DNA of 64,000 nt from Adiantum capillus-veneris. Its lineage: Eukaryota; Streptophyta; Polypodiopsida; Polypodiales; Pteridaceae. Below, one piece after another: positions 33,301 through 44,009 of this stretch. The DNA lies in NCBI GenBank assembly GCA_014529385.2, contig CM043966.1, forward strand, positions 41,605,537 through 41,669,536, written 5' to 3'. Below the pieces are notes generated by a model. That model was not told the DNA's origin. It saw only the letters and a list, made by a program, of their open reading frames with translations, and searched no databases. Each line of letters starts with the position of its first letter. Position 1 is the stretch's first letter. The position numbers and the translations under genes were made by a program.

Positions 33301-35412
33301 TTTATTATCCTTCAATGCTACTGCTTCTACCCACTTAGTGCAATAATCTGTAGCCACTAAAATGTATCTGCATCCCCTCTTGGAAGTTGGTTTGACAGGT
33401 CCTACAAAGTCCAAACCCCACTTTTGAAAAGGTTTTAAAGGCAAAATAGGATGATCCCCCATCCTATCCCTGTTTGAATCAGGTTGACCTGTTTTCTGAC
33501 AAATTACACATCTTTTGGCATAATCATGTGCATCCTTTAAAACTGTAGGCCACCATAATCCAGCCTGCAAAATCTTCTTCCCTGTAGTATCTCCAGAGAA
33601 ATGCCCTCCTGCTGTGCCTGAATGTGCTTCCTGCAAGACTGCACTTTGCTCAAATTCTGGTACACATCTTCTTATCACTTGATCAATGCCTTTCTTATAT
33701 AGTGCCCCTGCAATAACTAAATAGGGTCTGGTTTTCAGTGCAAATTTTCTTCTCTGATCAGCATTGAACTCCCTTGGTATAGTTCCATCAGTCAAAAACA
33801 TCAGCAATTGATCATACCAAGACTCAGTCACAGTAGTCTGCACATCAAACAGCTGAGCATCAGGAAGTGCATCATCTACCCCAGTAGGTGCTTCACCTGT
33901 TTCAATCCTGCTTAGATAATCTGCAATTACATGCTCCTTCCCAGGAGTATGCTCAATCTGAAAGTCAAACTCCTGCAACAACAACATCCATCTTGCAAGC
34001 CTTCCAGTAAGAAGTGGCTTCTTGATCAAATACAACAAGGCCTGATGATCAACATGAAAAACTATCTTGTTTCCCAACAAGTAATGCCTGAACTTATTCA
34101 ATGCATATACCATCCCTAAAGCTTCTCTTTCTGTCACAGGATAGTTTCTTTCTGCACCTGTGAGAACCCTGCTTGCATAGTACACAGGTCTGAACCATCC
34201 CTTCTCCTTCTCCTGCATCAGTACAGCTCCTATTGCTATATCCGACGCATCAACAAACACATGAAAAGGCAATGACCAATCAGGTGGCTGCAAAATTGGT
34301 GCTACTGATATCATTTTCTTCAACATCTGAAATGATTTCTGCTGAGGTTCATCCCATACAAATGCCACATCCTTCTTTGTTAATTGAGTTAATGGCAAGC
34401 ATACATTAGACAAATACCTCAAATATCTGGAGTGCCACTTTGTCTGTCCAACAAACCTCATTAACTCTTTAACATTGGTAGGAACTGGTGCTGCTTGAAT
34501 GGCTTCTATTTTCTTGACATCTATAGCCATTCCTGCTTCTGACACCACATGTCCTAAAAGTATTCCACTCCTCACAGCAATTACACTTTTATAAGGATTC
34601 AGAGCCATCCTGAATTGTCTGCATCTTTCAAAACAGAGCTTCAGATGTAGCAGATGTTTATCCTTCTTTCCAAACATTGAGAAATCATCCACAAAGACTC
34701 TCATAAAGTCCTGTAAGTAAGGTTCAAACACCTTATGAGCAACAAAATTAAATGAAGGTGGTCCATTGGTTAACCCAAAACTCATCACTGTGTAGGCAAA
34801 GGCTCCCCATTCAGTTATAAAAGCTGTTTTATGCTGATCCGACTCAGCAACACTAATCTGATTATAACCAAAAAATCCATCCAAAAAGCTGTACATTTCA
34901 TGACCAGCTACTGCATCCAACACAGCATCACAAAATGGCATAGGAAAGGGATCAGTAATGGTTGCTGCATTCAATTTTCTATAATCCACACATACTCTTA
35001 AAGCTCCATTTTTCTTTGGCACAACCAGTATAGGAGACAACCATGATACTTCATGTACAGGTTTAATGAACCCTACTGCCAGGAGCTTATCAAGCTCCTC
35101 CTTCACCTGTTTGGCAAAGTTAGGATTCATTCTATATCTTTGCTGCACAATTGGTTTTGCACCCTCTTTCAAATTAATCCTATGCTGATGTAGTGCTGGG
35201 TCAATGCCTCTCACCTGAGAATAATCCCAAGCAAACACATCCTTATAATCAACCAATAATTGCAACAGCTGTGCCAGAAATTCCCCTTGAATGTGTGCAC
35301 TCACTCTGACCATTCTTGGTTCTGCCTCTGTTCCGAAATTCAGCTCCTGAAGCTCCTCCTTTTCTACCCTGCTTGATGCCCCAAACTTCTTTTCATAGAT
35401 TTTCTCAGCCAT
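30316..35412 (-). CDS. Element D Pol (RT-RNase H-integrase) fused to a 3' ORF, 1698 aa
   Basis: RT at about residues 95-300 (RVCVDYRKLNAA, then catalytic VFVDDF with D242 and D243). RNase H at about 383-500 (FHVFVDASDIAIG, DYLSR). Integrase zinc finger H597, H604, C635, C638. Integrase core D668 (GLDFVGP), D729 (SDRGTHF) and E765 (NGQAESSNK), a proper D-D-35-E spacing. GPF/Y-type module near 885-930. Residues 980-1090 look like untranslated sequence read through. From about 1095 (AMPKAKQLMAM) a second protein-like part follows: a conserved region (QVGLYEFAILPWEECKNNVY, then GEVCWAHWVYEKLAAEIHSS) and a long coiled coil from about 1480. All catalytic residues are intact. The ORF start at 35412 follows an in-frame TAG, so Pol was probably made as part of Gag-Pol. 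Confidence 0.9.
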   Translation of the reverse strand: MAEKIYEKKFGASSRVEKEELQELNFGTEAEPRMVRVSAHIQGEFLAQLLQLLVDYKDVFAWDYSQVRGIDPALHQHRINLKEGAKPIVQQRYRMNPNFAKQVKEELDKLLAVGFIKPVHEVSWLSPILVVPKKNGALRVCVDYRKLNAATITDPFPMPFCDAVLDAVAGHEMYSFLDGFFGYNQISVAESDQHKTAFITEWGAFAYTVMSFGLTNGPPSFNFVAHKVFEPYLQDFMRVFVDDFSMFGKKDKHLLHLKLCFERCRQFRMALNPYKSVIAVRSGILLGHVVSEAGMAIDVKKIEAIQAAPVPTNVKELMRFVGQTKWHSRYLRYLSNVCLPLTQLTKKDVAFVWDEPQQKSFQMLKKMISVAPILQPPDWSLPFHVFVDASDIAIGAVLMQEKEKGWFRPVYYASRVLTGAERNYPVTEREALGMVYALNKFRHYLLGNKIVFHVDHQALLYLIKKPLLTGRLARWMLLLQEFDFQIEHTPGKEHVIADYLSRIETGEAPTGVDDALPDAQLFDVQTTVTESWYDQLLMFLTDGTIPREFNADQRRKFALKTRPYLVIAGALYKKGIDQVIRRCVPEFEQSAVLQEAHSGTAGGHFSGDTTGKKILQAGLWWPTVLKDAHDYAKRCVICQKTGQPDSNRDRMGDHPILPLKPFQKWGLDFVGPVKPTSKRGCRYILVATDYCTKWVEAVALKDNKASSVARFLYHNIMTRFGCPVELVSDRGTHFLNEVISELTRTHMIMHKKSTAYDPQANGQAESSNKTLVRILKKIVTENQKDWDDKLDSALWSFRTAFKVTTGMTPFKLVYGLEAVVPMEFVVPSLRVSAEKQSPKLSVLHRNKYLMQLEEDRLVSSYITEVIQRRRQAWVTKNVKFKIFQVGDWVMLYNSKLGPHPGKLSLRYQGPYQIVQDKGQGTFIIADVFGTRVEKAVNGFRLKKFQGKPPHLDWPSVACITVIPLQPGDSESAKGKGKMLVYMDLRRSFHSIPYNSRVGGSRQFQSAHPIQHCRCWKSTCVGTDQVGIFNKKLLGRTNNFGECAEKNFRSTSRILGGDMCAWCSEYNHTCNKSLVHMQQRGAFGFSLEEALFSPAMPKAKQLMAMQPQPDEEQTEGSGRRLRSKALPMRLDVSSADENSDSAEEETPMPTPVSEGKVMQTLMDPFMDFKVDIDCQAERNAIWLQQVGLYEFAILPWEECKNNVYAKSQLEILRKTKGRVSPHVVLNVELVSEVFKLPLHPNTPIPKCSEEALKKEFGPREGGRQYYMLKNVAYARREQLKWYLERLCFIVKFDYMSKENFAPLSYAEQGGEVCWAHWVYEKLAAEIHSSDKRKTQANSRLCGYLSALFFFAQRVQNGEARWPVKAEKLVQEKQQPVQIEHPIMVHSEKTGFVKFNAKHMEAYEDLVKAKYTPGEAFEEITAKMQFAEFGTMDVDSPMQVKAEETPIRLGKAFTLSNKRKKSEPVSRVFSRLDFSTEEVSGVSVDTGKLDSDKVVQMLQQVQEFVRQQNNMLKVQSMQAERNAEKLMEVKGQVSQVKEFEEQIAMMKVKYEQDMEETVGKQKMELAKVKRSLGEFKQWTEKVEAAVALELEDMAKRNAELQVTVEMQRLRLEPLQILEQQMLAQEEISLSAVLMKEGEVSILKQQLALVAQEMWQKTKERMRFVIKYPYEVLKAGLVHEVEAQLLKEVEELQKERDCLKQ

Positions 35413-35442
35413 ATCCCTGGCCTCCTTTTCTTCCTGCTGAAT

Positions 35443-36588
35443 CTATTCCTTATCAGACATAGCATATTTCTGGTCCACCAACTGCAACAGTTCCTTACCC
35501 TGCACTGTCTGTCCTGGTGCTAAACCTGTATCTGGCTCATCCTGTTTCTTACCCTGCTGTAACATGCTTTCCACATCTACTTCAAACACAGGTACAACAG
35601 TTGGATTGGCCTTCAAGAACTCTTCCTCTTGGTCATCTGTGACCTCATCAGCAAAATTAATAGTCTGAGCAAACAGTGGTTTCTCACTTAATGGAACCAT
35701 CTTCCTTCCCCTCATAGGTATGGTTACTTTCTTTTTCCCTTTTTTCAATATGACAACATTTTCTCCCCAGTCCTGTCTTACTTTAGCCAATCTGAACCAA
35801 GGCCTTCCTAATAGCATTTCATATGCAGCTGCTGAGTCTGACATTCTGAGTACCACAAAATTAACAAAAAAGGATAATCCTGACACCTGAATTTCCTGTG
35901 CTTTGAGAATTCCCAAAGGTTGTACCCTAGATTGGTCTGTCATTTTCACCTGAAAAGGTGCTGGAGCCATAGCTCCCAACTCCATTCTTTTGTACATTTC
36001 CTCTGGTAAAATATTCACCCCAGAGCCTCCATCCAATAACACATCATCAAAATTTTCTCCAAGAAAGTGTACTTTAATAACTGGTACCACAAAGTCCACA
36101 TCTGCTGGATCAATTCTATTTGCTGCTGCTGAATAAAACTGCCTGTCCATTGTGCCAAGTCCATTCAGGTTCTGCAGCTTTCTGAACAATCTGTCTTTGA
36201 AAGCTGGAACCAATTGCAACAACTGATCCAAAGATAATTGAAGAGGTGAGCTAATAAGTATTTCAAACCAATCCTTATCCTGTTTATTTTCCATCTCCTT
36301 ACTCCCTTTATTCTGGTCTTCCTTTTCTTTTGGGTCATCCTCAATATCCACCTGCTTTGCCTGGTGTTTGGCAATCCTTTTTGTAACCTGGTCTCTTACC
36401 CCTTTTTGCTCCTTCCAATCCAAAGGTGCTTTATCCTTAGACCTAGTCACTGCTAGAACTTCAACATGATCCTCCTGCACACATTGGTTACAGTCACAAG
36501 CCCATTGATGTTCCTCTTCATTCCCTTGCTGCTCCTGTTCTTGGTCAGTATCTTGCATCTGCTTATCCTGAGAAAACACATCAAACAA
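35443..36588 (-). CDS. Element D protease region
   Basis: 381 residues, in frame with gag and pol. A charged N-terminal half leads to a retropepsin at about residues 165-290. Its active site is DVLLDGGSGVNILPEEMY (DGGS, a common plant gypsy variant), and EMLLGRPWFRLAKVRQDW lies at the end of the fold. It would process the Gag-Pol polyprotein. TAA at 36649-36651 and TAG at 35443-35445 bound it. The segment just upstream (36589-36648) is a glutamine run. Confidence 0.85.
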   Translation of the reverse strand: MFDVFSQDKQMQDTDQEQEQQGNEEEHQWACDCNQCVQEDHVEVLAVTRSKDKAPLDWKEQKGVRDQVTKRIAKHQAKQVDIEDDPKEKEDQNKGSKEMENKQDKDWFEILISSPLQLSLDQLLQLVPAFKDRLFRKLQNLNGLGTMDRQFYSAAANRIDPADVDFVVPVIKVHFLGENFDDVLLDGGSGVNILPEEMYKRMELGAMAPAPFQVKMTDQSRVQPLGILKAQEIQVSGLSFFVNFVVLRMSDSAAAYEMLLGRPWFRLAKVRQDWGENVVILKKGKKKVTIPMRGRKMVPLSEKPLFAQTINFADEVTDDQEEEFLKANPTVVPVFEVDVESMLQQGKKQDEPDTGLAPGQTVQGKELLQLVDQKYAMSDKE

Positions 36589-36648
36589 GATTACATTTGC
36601 CTGAGCTGCTGGCTGATTTTGCTGTTGCTGCTGTTGCTGATTTTTAGG

Positions 36649-38031
36649 TTAATTGGGCTGATTATATCTCACAATGGGCATTCCCCTTTCTTCCCTATGC
36701 TTCACCCATAAAGCACAATTGGGACCTACCCAGTGATCTGGTGCACCATAGTACACACAGGGTCTCCTATTATTATTGTTCTCCTGATCTCTCCAAGGAG
36801 GTCTAGGAGGTCTTGCCCTCTGAAATGGTGGTCTTCCCCTAAATGGTACTGCTTGATTTGCTCCAATTTCTGGTCTTCCTCTTCCTATGTTAGGTGCTGG
36901 CTGCCCTCTATTCTTTGGATTATACCAACAGCTAGTAGTACTATGTCCATCCCTTTCACAAATGTGACAATACACTTTTTCTTTAGGTGCTACAATAGAA
37001 TAACCAAACTTTTTAAGTTTGCCTACCAAATCTTGCTCAATACTCTGCTTTTGCTTAACTTTCTTCTTCTTACTGCTCTTTTTCTTCTTTCTTTTTTTTG
37101 TTTCCTCATCACTGTCTGATGGTGAGTCTGAATCTGAGTTCCCACTGGAATCTGTGTCTTCAGATGCTTCTTCTGAATCTGAGTCACTGTCTTCTTTTCC
37201 TTTTGCTTTGGTCATGCCAAGTCTCTTCTCCACCCTTGCAGCAGCAGTAACAAGGTCATCCAGACCTCCAGCAATATCAATGCTAGCTACTGCTCCCTTT
37301 AAGCTGCTTCTCAATCCTTTCAAAAAATAACCTGCTAACATTTCATTAGTGGGTCTTTCATTCCCCTGCAATCTTTCTACTAAAATTCTGAACTTCTGTG
37401 CATAGTCTTCAACCAGCATCTTATTTTGCTTAATGTCTCTGAGTTTTCTCAGGACATCAGTCGGAGTCTTCTCCTTTCTAAATCTCTGCAGAAATGCCTG
37501 CTTCAAAGCATTATAAGTAGCAAAATGTGCAATGCCATATTGGCTGAACCAACTCATGGCCTTTCCTTCCAATGTGGCAGCAAACTGTTCCATCTTTACT
37601 CCATCAGCATACATCACCTGATAGCCACTTGCCTGCCACTTAGTTTCAAACTGTGCCACATGACAGTCAGCATCTTCCTTACTCCCTGCTCTAAACTTGG
37701 CTGCCTTGACCTTTGGGTTGGGTGGTGGTTGAGCCATTGGAATGGGTTGTGGTGGTCTCCTAGGTCTTTGCCTGGTAGCAGCCTGAAGTGGGTCAAACTG
37801 GATCCTTCTCCTGGTGGTTCTTCTTGCCAGGAATAAAGCTCCAATAAATTGCCTTACTCTCTCTTCTCCTGCTGCTCCTGATCCTACCCCTCCTTGGTCT
37901 ACAGGTTGCTGCCCCTGAGCATCGGGTGATTGCTGATTGTCATGATCATAGTTAAATGGATCAATGTTTCCAGCCTGTGCTTGAGCCCTTATGTAGTACA
38001 CTCTTCCTACTCTCCTGTCTCCCTCTGACAT
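36649..38031 (-). CDS. Element D Gag
   Basis: 460 residues. The N-terminal part is Q- and G-rich. The capsid domain lies at about 140-275 (AATLEGKAMSWFSQYGIAHF, KTPTDVLRKLRDIKQNKMLV, MLAGYFLKGLRSSLKGAVAS). An acidic serine/aspartate-rich segment and a lysine run follow. A full knuckle CHICERDGHSTTSC (CX2CX4HX4C) is near residue 360. A second, damaged one, CVYYGAPDHWVGPNC, has tyrosine in place of a cysteine. The start MSEGDRRVGRVYYI lies 43 bases inside the PBS, so this is very probably the true start. It ends with a TAA, followed in frame by the protease ORF. Confidence 0.9.
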   Translation of the reverse strand: MSEGDRRVGRVYYIRAQAQAGNIDPFNYDHDNQQSPDAQGQQPVDQGGVGSGAAGEERVRQFIGALFLARRTTRRRIQFDPLQAATRQRPRRPPQPIPMAQPPPNPKVKAAKFRAGSKEDADCHVAQFETKWQASGYQVMYADGVKMEQFAATLEGKAMSWFSQYGIAHFATYNALKQAFLQRFRKEKTPTDVLRKLRDIKQNKMLVEDYAQKFRILVERLQGNERPTNEMLAGYFLKGLRSSLKGAVASIDIAGGLDDLVTAAARVEKRLGMTKAKGKEDSDSDSEEASEDTDSSGNSDSDSPSDSDEETKKRKKKKSSKKKKVKQKQSIEQDLVGKLKKFGYSIVAPKEKVYCHICERDGHSTTSCWYNPKNRGQPAPNIGRGRPEIGANQAVPFRGRPPFQRARPPRPPWRDQENNNNRRPCVYYGAPDHWVGPNCALWVKHREERGMPIVRYNQPN

Positions 38032-38056
38032 GCATCATTACTTGAAAATAAACGTT

Positions 38057-38074
38057 AACCCAGCGGATCGCCAA
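38057..38074 (-). promoter_or_regulatory. Primer-binding site of element D
   Basis: Three bases inside the 5' LTR the minus strand reads TGGCGATCCGCTGGGTT, and the plus strand ends in CCA as expected for a tRNA 3' end. The tRNA was not identified. Confidence 0.65.
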
Positions 38075-38077
38075 ATG

Positions 38078-38454
38078 TGTTGTGGGTTAGGTCAACACAT
38101 GAACATCATACACAGCAATAATAACCATCTACTCCACCATACTTCATTAACAACAATTCAGACACAGTAAACATGCCTACTCTAAATATCAGAGTAAGCA
38201 GAAAATACACTGAATAGTTGCTGCACTGCACCATCATCATCACATTCATATCAGAGAACAGATACCTCGTGCGCAGATACATTCCCCACTTTTATAGATA
38301 AATCCGACTTAACTACCCAGTCACAAGACATTCAGCAGACTGCAACTGAAATACAGTTACATCTGACTTAGCAAAATACAGCTCAGTAAATATTCGATAA
38401 GTCAAAATCCGACTTAGCTATTCAGAGTCAGTTTCTAACATGTGCCTCTCAACA
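38078..38454 (-). repeat. 5' LTR of element D
   Basis: 377 bp, TGTTGTGGG...CTCAACA, pairing with 29600-29976. As the 5' LTR it should drive transcription toward lower coordinates. Confidence 0.95.
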
Positions 38455-38459
38455 CTCAG

Positions 38460-39239
38460 GCACTCAATAAATCATGCAAATCATGCTCATTCAGCCATCC
38501 TATGGTTTTGGTCTTAAAATAATGCCTTGGCACAATTTGGATAGGATGTCTGGCAATTTCTGTCTAACTGGCCTTATCCTGTCAAGATATGGTCAAACTT
38601 CCACTTTCCAGGTGAAAATAGGATAAAACCGAGGTAAAACCTACCTTCTAAACACACTGGTCAACTCAGAATTTCAAAATTTCCACCAAATCAGCCTGTA
38701 GACATCCTACGCATAGGATGTCTCCTGGCTTAAAATATAATTTTTTCCTAACAAAAATGATCCTGATGCTCTGCAGCTCTCTCAGAAACACTCACAGCAA
38801 ATTTTGAACTTCACTTCAGCTTTCAACCACTCTTTTATGTCTTTTACAACCTTGTGATGAACCTAACAGCAAGTATAACATGCATGAAGTGCTCTAGATC
38901 ATAAATCATGATGTCCTACTTACCCTACTCCTACTCATCATGTGAAATGGTGATAGTGGTGTTTTGGTTGCTTCCTGGCCTCTTCGGACTCTCAAGGTCT
39001 CCTTTCATCACTTCTACCACTCCAAGTCCTACTTATCAACTCAACTAAGACCTAAAAACTATCTAAGTCTACCTAAGTCGAAGAATCTAGGCCAGACACA
39101 CGCTCCCTAGACTCCTCTCCTCCTAAGACCTAGAGAGTCCTCCACCCTCTGATCCTATCTAAATGTAAAACGAGACTCTAGCAAGCCAGAGAATCCCTAT
39201 CCTCAAGGACTAGTCTCGGTCACATACCTAGGGTTTTCG
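38460..39239 (-). other. Leader of element C, LTR-proximal half
   Basis: Untranslated DNA between the PBS of C and the insertion point of D. It has one C-type palindrome at 38700-38723 (perfect 10-base arms, core CGCA) and a half-site at 38541-38551. There is no coding ORF. It joins 29594 once element D and one CTCAG are removed. Confidence 0.75.
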
Positions 39240-39257
39240 TCCCCGGCAACGGCGCCA
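39240..39257 (-). promoter_or_regulatory. Primer-binding site of element C (tRNA-Asp type)
   Basis: The minus strand reads TGGCGCCGTTGCCGGGGA, one base inside the LTR. This is the primer site commonly assigned to tRNA-Asp in plant gypsy elements such as Athila. Confidence 0.85.
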
Positions 39258-39258
39258 A

Positions 39259-40185
39259 TGTTGGCGGATACGCCGCGACGGACGTCAGCACAGTGAGAAC
39301 TCACCTAACAAGATTTGTCAGCTAAGGACGAAGCTCGACCCGCAGGCGCGTGGAAGCAAGCATAGGGTGTCAACCTACACTTGACCGACTCTCGACTAAT
39401 TCCTACAGATGTCTCTATCCAATGTCTAAGCTACAGCCTTCAGGAGTGCATAAGAGGAGATTTCCTGCAACGCTTTCAAGAGCCGAATACCCATCAAACG
39501 TTCTCAAAACGCCACAAAACTGGAAGGAGACACTACTAACACCAATAGGTCTCTCTCCCTAAGGTCTGTGAACCAAAATCCCAACCCTAGACACGTGGTG
39601 CAAAATCACGTAGGATGTCTGGTCAAAATTTGCAGGTCGTCGTTTCCAAAAACTAAAGTGTCTAATGTGTAGCTCTACTCAATGCAAACACGTGGATATG
39701 CCGAAATGCAAAAACAGATAACGTATGCTCACCGAATCACCAGATGAAGCTCGTAGGTGGAGCCCACAAAACTAGACCGTGCACTTGCAATGTAGGTATC
39801 GGCGCGTAGCTCTCGTGGGGGGCAATACGCTACACTTTTCCGCACTCAATTCCAACCACTGGTGCGCGCATAGTGTCAAGATGAAACTCTCACTCTCTCT
39901 CGTACACAGTACGCTCACTCACAGACATAACTTTTTTAAAAATGACAAAAGGTTTTTTTCATTAAGGTCAAAAGTGGTATAAATACCTTACAATCTCAAA
40001 CCCTAATGTTCCAATTTAACCATCTACTCAATCTAGATGTCAAAAATGGGATACAATCTGGAAACTTCTGTAAGCCCCAATATTTACAAAGGTGAAATGT
40101 CGGTTTTTCTCAATAAATGAATAATTACAAAAAATAATATTCCGCCGAGCAGTCATTTTCCGTTGGGTGTGTCCAGCCGCTAACA
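39259..40185 (-). repeat. 5' LTR of element C, 927 bp
   Basis: Plus-strand ends are TGTTGGCGGATACG and CAGCCGCTAACA. The right 133 bp match the fragment of the 3' LTR at 12144-12271 plus 13844-13848. It contains a half-palindrome at 39609-39620 (CGTAGGATGTCT) with the same arm as the palindromes of this element. Short ORFs within are not considered genes. The flank beyond is ACGTG; the other flank is outside the window. Confidence 0.88.
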
Positions 40186-42239
<2,054 letters not shown>

Positions 42240-42434
42240 TTGAGTTTTTGGGGCTCATGGATTATTTTTTAACCCTATCAATGTCGCTATGATTGTTGCT
42301 ATGAGTGGTTATGTAGTAGATAATATAAGGATACTCATAGCGACGAATATAGAAATGATCATAACGACACTGTGGATTTTCACATTTTAGCGTCGCATTG
42401 CTAGCGTCGCTAATATGAAGAACCTCTTGTAGTG
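42240..42434 (-). mobile_element. CACTA-like transposon end (right terminus)
   Basis: On the minus strand the segment begins CACTACAAGAGGTTC at 42434, like the terminal repeat of CACTA (En/Spm) elements. Subterminal motifs GTCGCTATGAT and ATCATAACGAC lie in opposite orientations around 42285-42370 and could form a hairpin. The matching left end was not found, so this is a fragment or a diverged copy. Confidence 0.55.
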
Positions 42435-43086
42435 TTTCTTCTCCAGTATCCTTCTTTTAGCATTTTCTTCTCTTTAGAATTACTTTGCGCTAGGCTATGT
42501 AGGTAGAGTTTCTTTGCACTATGTAAGGTCGTGAATTTATTTATTCCTTATTTATAAATTATATCAGTAGGACTATTTTATGTAGGTTTAGTATAATCCC
42601 ACCAAAATTACCCTAAACCTAGGTTTTTTTGAAATTGTTGGAATCTTTGAGTTTTTGACCTTTTAATTTTTTGAAGCCATAAGAACTACCTTTTATTTAA
42701 TACCAACATGAAAAGTCATGATTGTACACTAAATGGCAAATGATTGTACACCAAATGGCAAATGAAAATGCCATTTATCTCATTCTTTGATTTTTTTTTA
42801 AGTTAGCTCCACTAGGTAGTAGTTGTTCTAACTATATTTTCCTTGCACATTAATGTTTTAACTTCCATTCCTTGTTTCCCTCTTGCATGCTACGGAAAAA
42901 ATATTGAATGCCCCTCCTCTATTGCCCTGTATGATTACTATAGCTCAACATGCATTTTGAGTGTGAAAGATCTACGTTCTCTCAACTTTCATGTTTGTGA
43001 GCAGTCTCTTCTCATCATGTATGAAAGGATGCTATTGAAAGAGATTTTACAAGAGGGAAAAAAAGTCAAAAGTATTTGTATTAACT
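42435..43086. other. Unassigned 650 bp between two CACTA-like ends
   Basis: AT-rich, with no coding ORF I trust. A 22-bp tandem duplication (variants of GATTGTACACYAAATGGCAA) lies near 42720-42763. Confidence 0.4.
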
Positions 43087-43310
43087 CACTATAAGAGGAA
43101 AATTTGAGAACCGCTCCCGTTACCGCAGAATAACAAATAAAAAAGGAGAGAGAAAGAACTATGTTGGTGGTAAAAGAAGCCGAAATAGATGTGGAAATGG
43201 TTTGTCAGCAAAATGCACAGTAATTATCGCGGGTATATACCTGTGACTATTACCGCATTTATTGCCGCGTCTATTACCGTGGATATTACCGCTATGTGTC
43301 TATTCAAAAA
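43087..43310 (+). mobile_element. CACTA-like transposon end (left terminus)
   Basis: It begins CACTATAAGAGG and carries at least four subterminal copies of TTACCGC or TATTACCGC within 43105-43300. This is the clustered short-motif layout of CACTA ends. No partner end with the reverse motif was found in the window. Confidence 0.5.
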
Positions 43311-44009
43311 TAAAGATGCTCATTTGGGGTGGCCCAAATGAGCACCTTTACTATTGACCTATATAAAACAATCGAAACATCAATTGCATTTTGAAAAAAT
43401 GTGCAGAAAAAAATAAACAATAAGAGTTTGAATATACCTTACCTTGACAATTTAAAGTGCAAAAGACCAATAATTTTAAAAACATACAAAATAAGATGGA
43501 AATATTAGTTTAGTAGTAACCCATAGCCCTATATATGTCCATCGTTATATTAATATATTGTTCAATTTACAAAAATGGGTTATAAGAAGTTACATCACTC
43601 CTGTTACATACAACTATAGCCTCAAAGGCTCAATGAAATGATTTTATTAACTCTTCAAATACTTCAAAGAATGCTTTGGATCATCTTCAACTTCGGTAAA
43701 CATAAACCATTTGTGAGATACTTCACTTTGTATTTGAGGTATGTATACTCTGTCAATATCACAAAATCAAAGAGCACAATATGGAAATCATATCAATGTT
43801 AGAGAAATGCATTGACATAATGTCTTTGGAGACGGTTTGTAAACTTCAATCAAGATTAAACCCATGTATATATTATACAATCTGCTTAACAAGAAATACC
43901 TTGTAATATGTCCATACATATATAAAGCCGGTACTCAAATTTTACCATGGAAATCTATTATTTGTATGGACTCTATTCAATATAAGTTTTCTTTATCATA
44001 AATTAATCT
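43311..44009. other. Unassigned AT-rich DNA
   Basis: No ORF, element end or repeat unit that I can support was seen. Confidence 0.4.

Larger units (their letters stand above)
29595..38459 (-). mobile_element. Element D: complete Ty3/gypsy retrotransposon with target duplication
   Basis: LTRs of 377 bp each (29600-29976 and 38078-38454) differ at 7 positions with no gaps. They are flanked by the perfect duplication CTCAG (29595-29599 and 38455-38459). Gag, protease, RT, RNase H, integrase and a 3' ORF lie in one continuous minus-strand frame, broken only by single stops at 36649, 35443 and 30316. It is inserted in the leader of element C. With about 98% LTR identity it is among the youngest insertions here. 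Confidence 0.95.
12144..40185 (-). mobile_element. Element C: giant Ty3/gypsy retrotransposon
   Basis: Right to left: 5' LTR (39259-40185), PBS (39240-39257), leader (split by element D), gag, two zinc knuckles, protease, RT, RNase H, integrase, a second protease-like domain, a long non-coding segment with palindromes, a 3' ORF, a poly-G polypurine tract and the start of the 3' LTR. After removing element D (~8.9 kb) the internal part is about 16.5 kb, very long for a gypsy element. The Asp-type PBS, lack of a second RNase H and the extra 3' ORF resemble the Athila lineage (inference). The coding region is broken by many stops and frameshifts. The 3' LTR is interrupted by a solo LTR and by the copia element. 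Confidence 0.82.
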
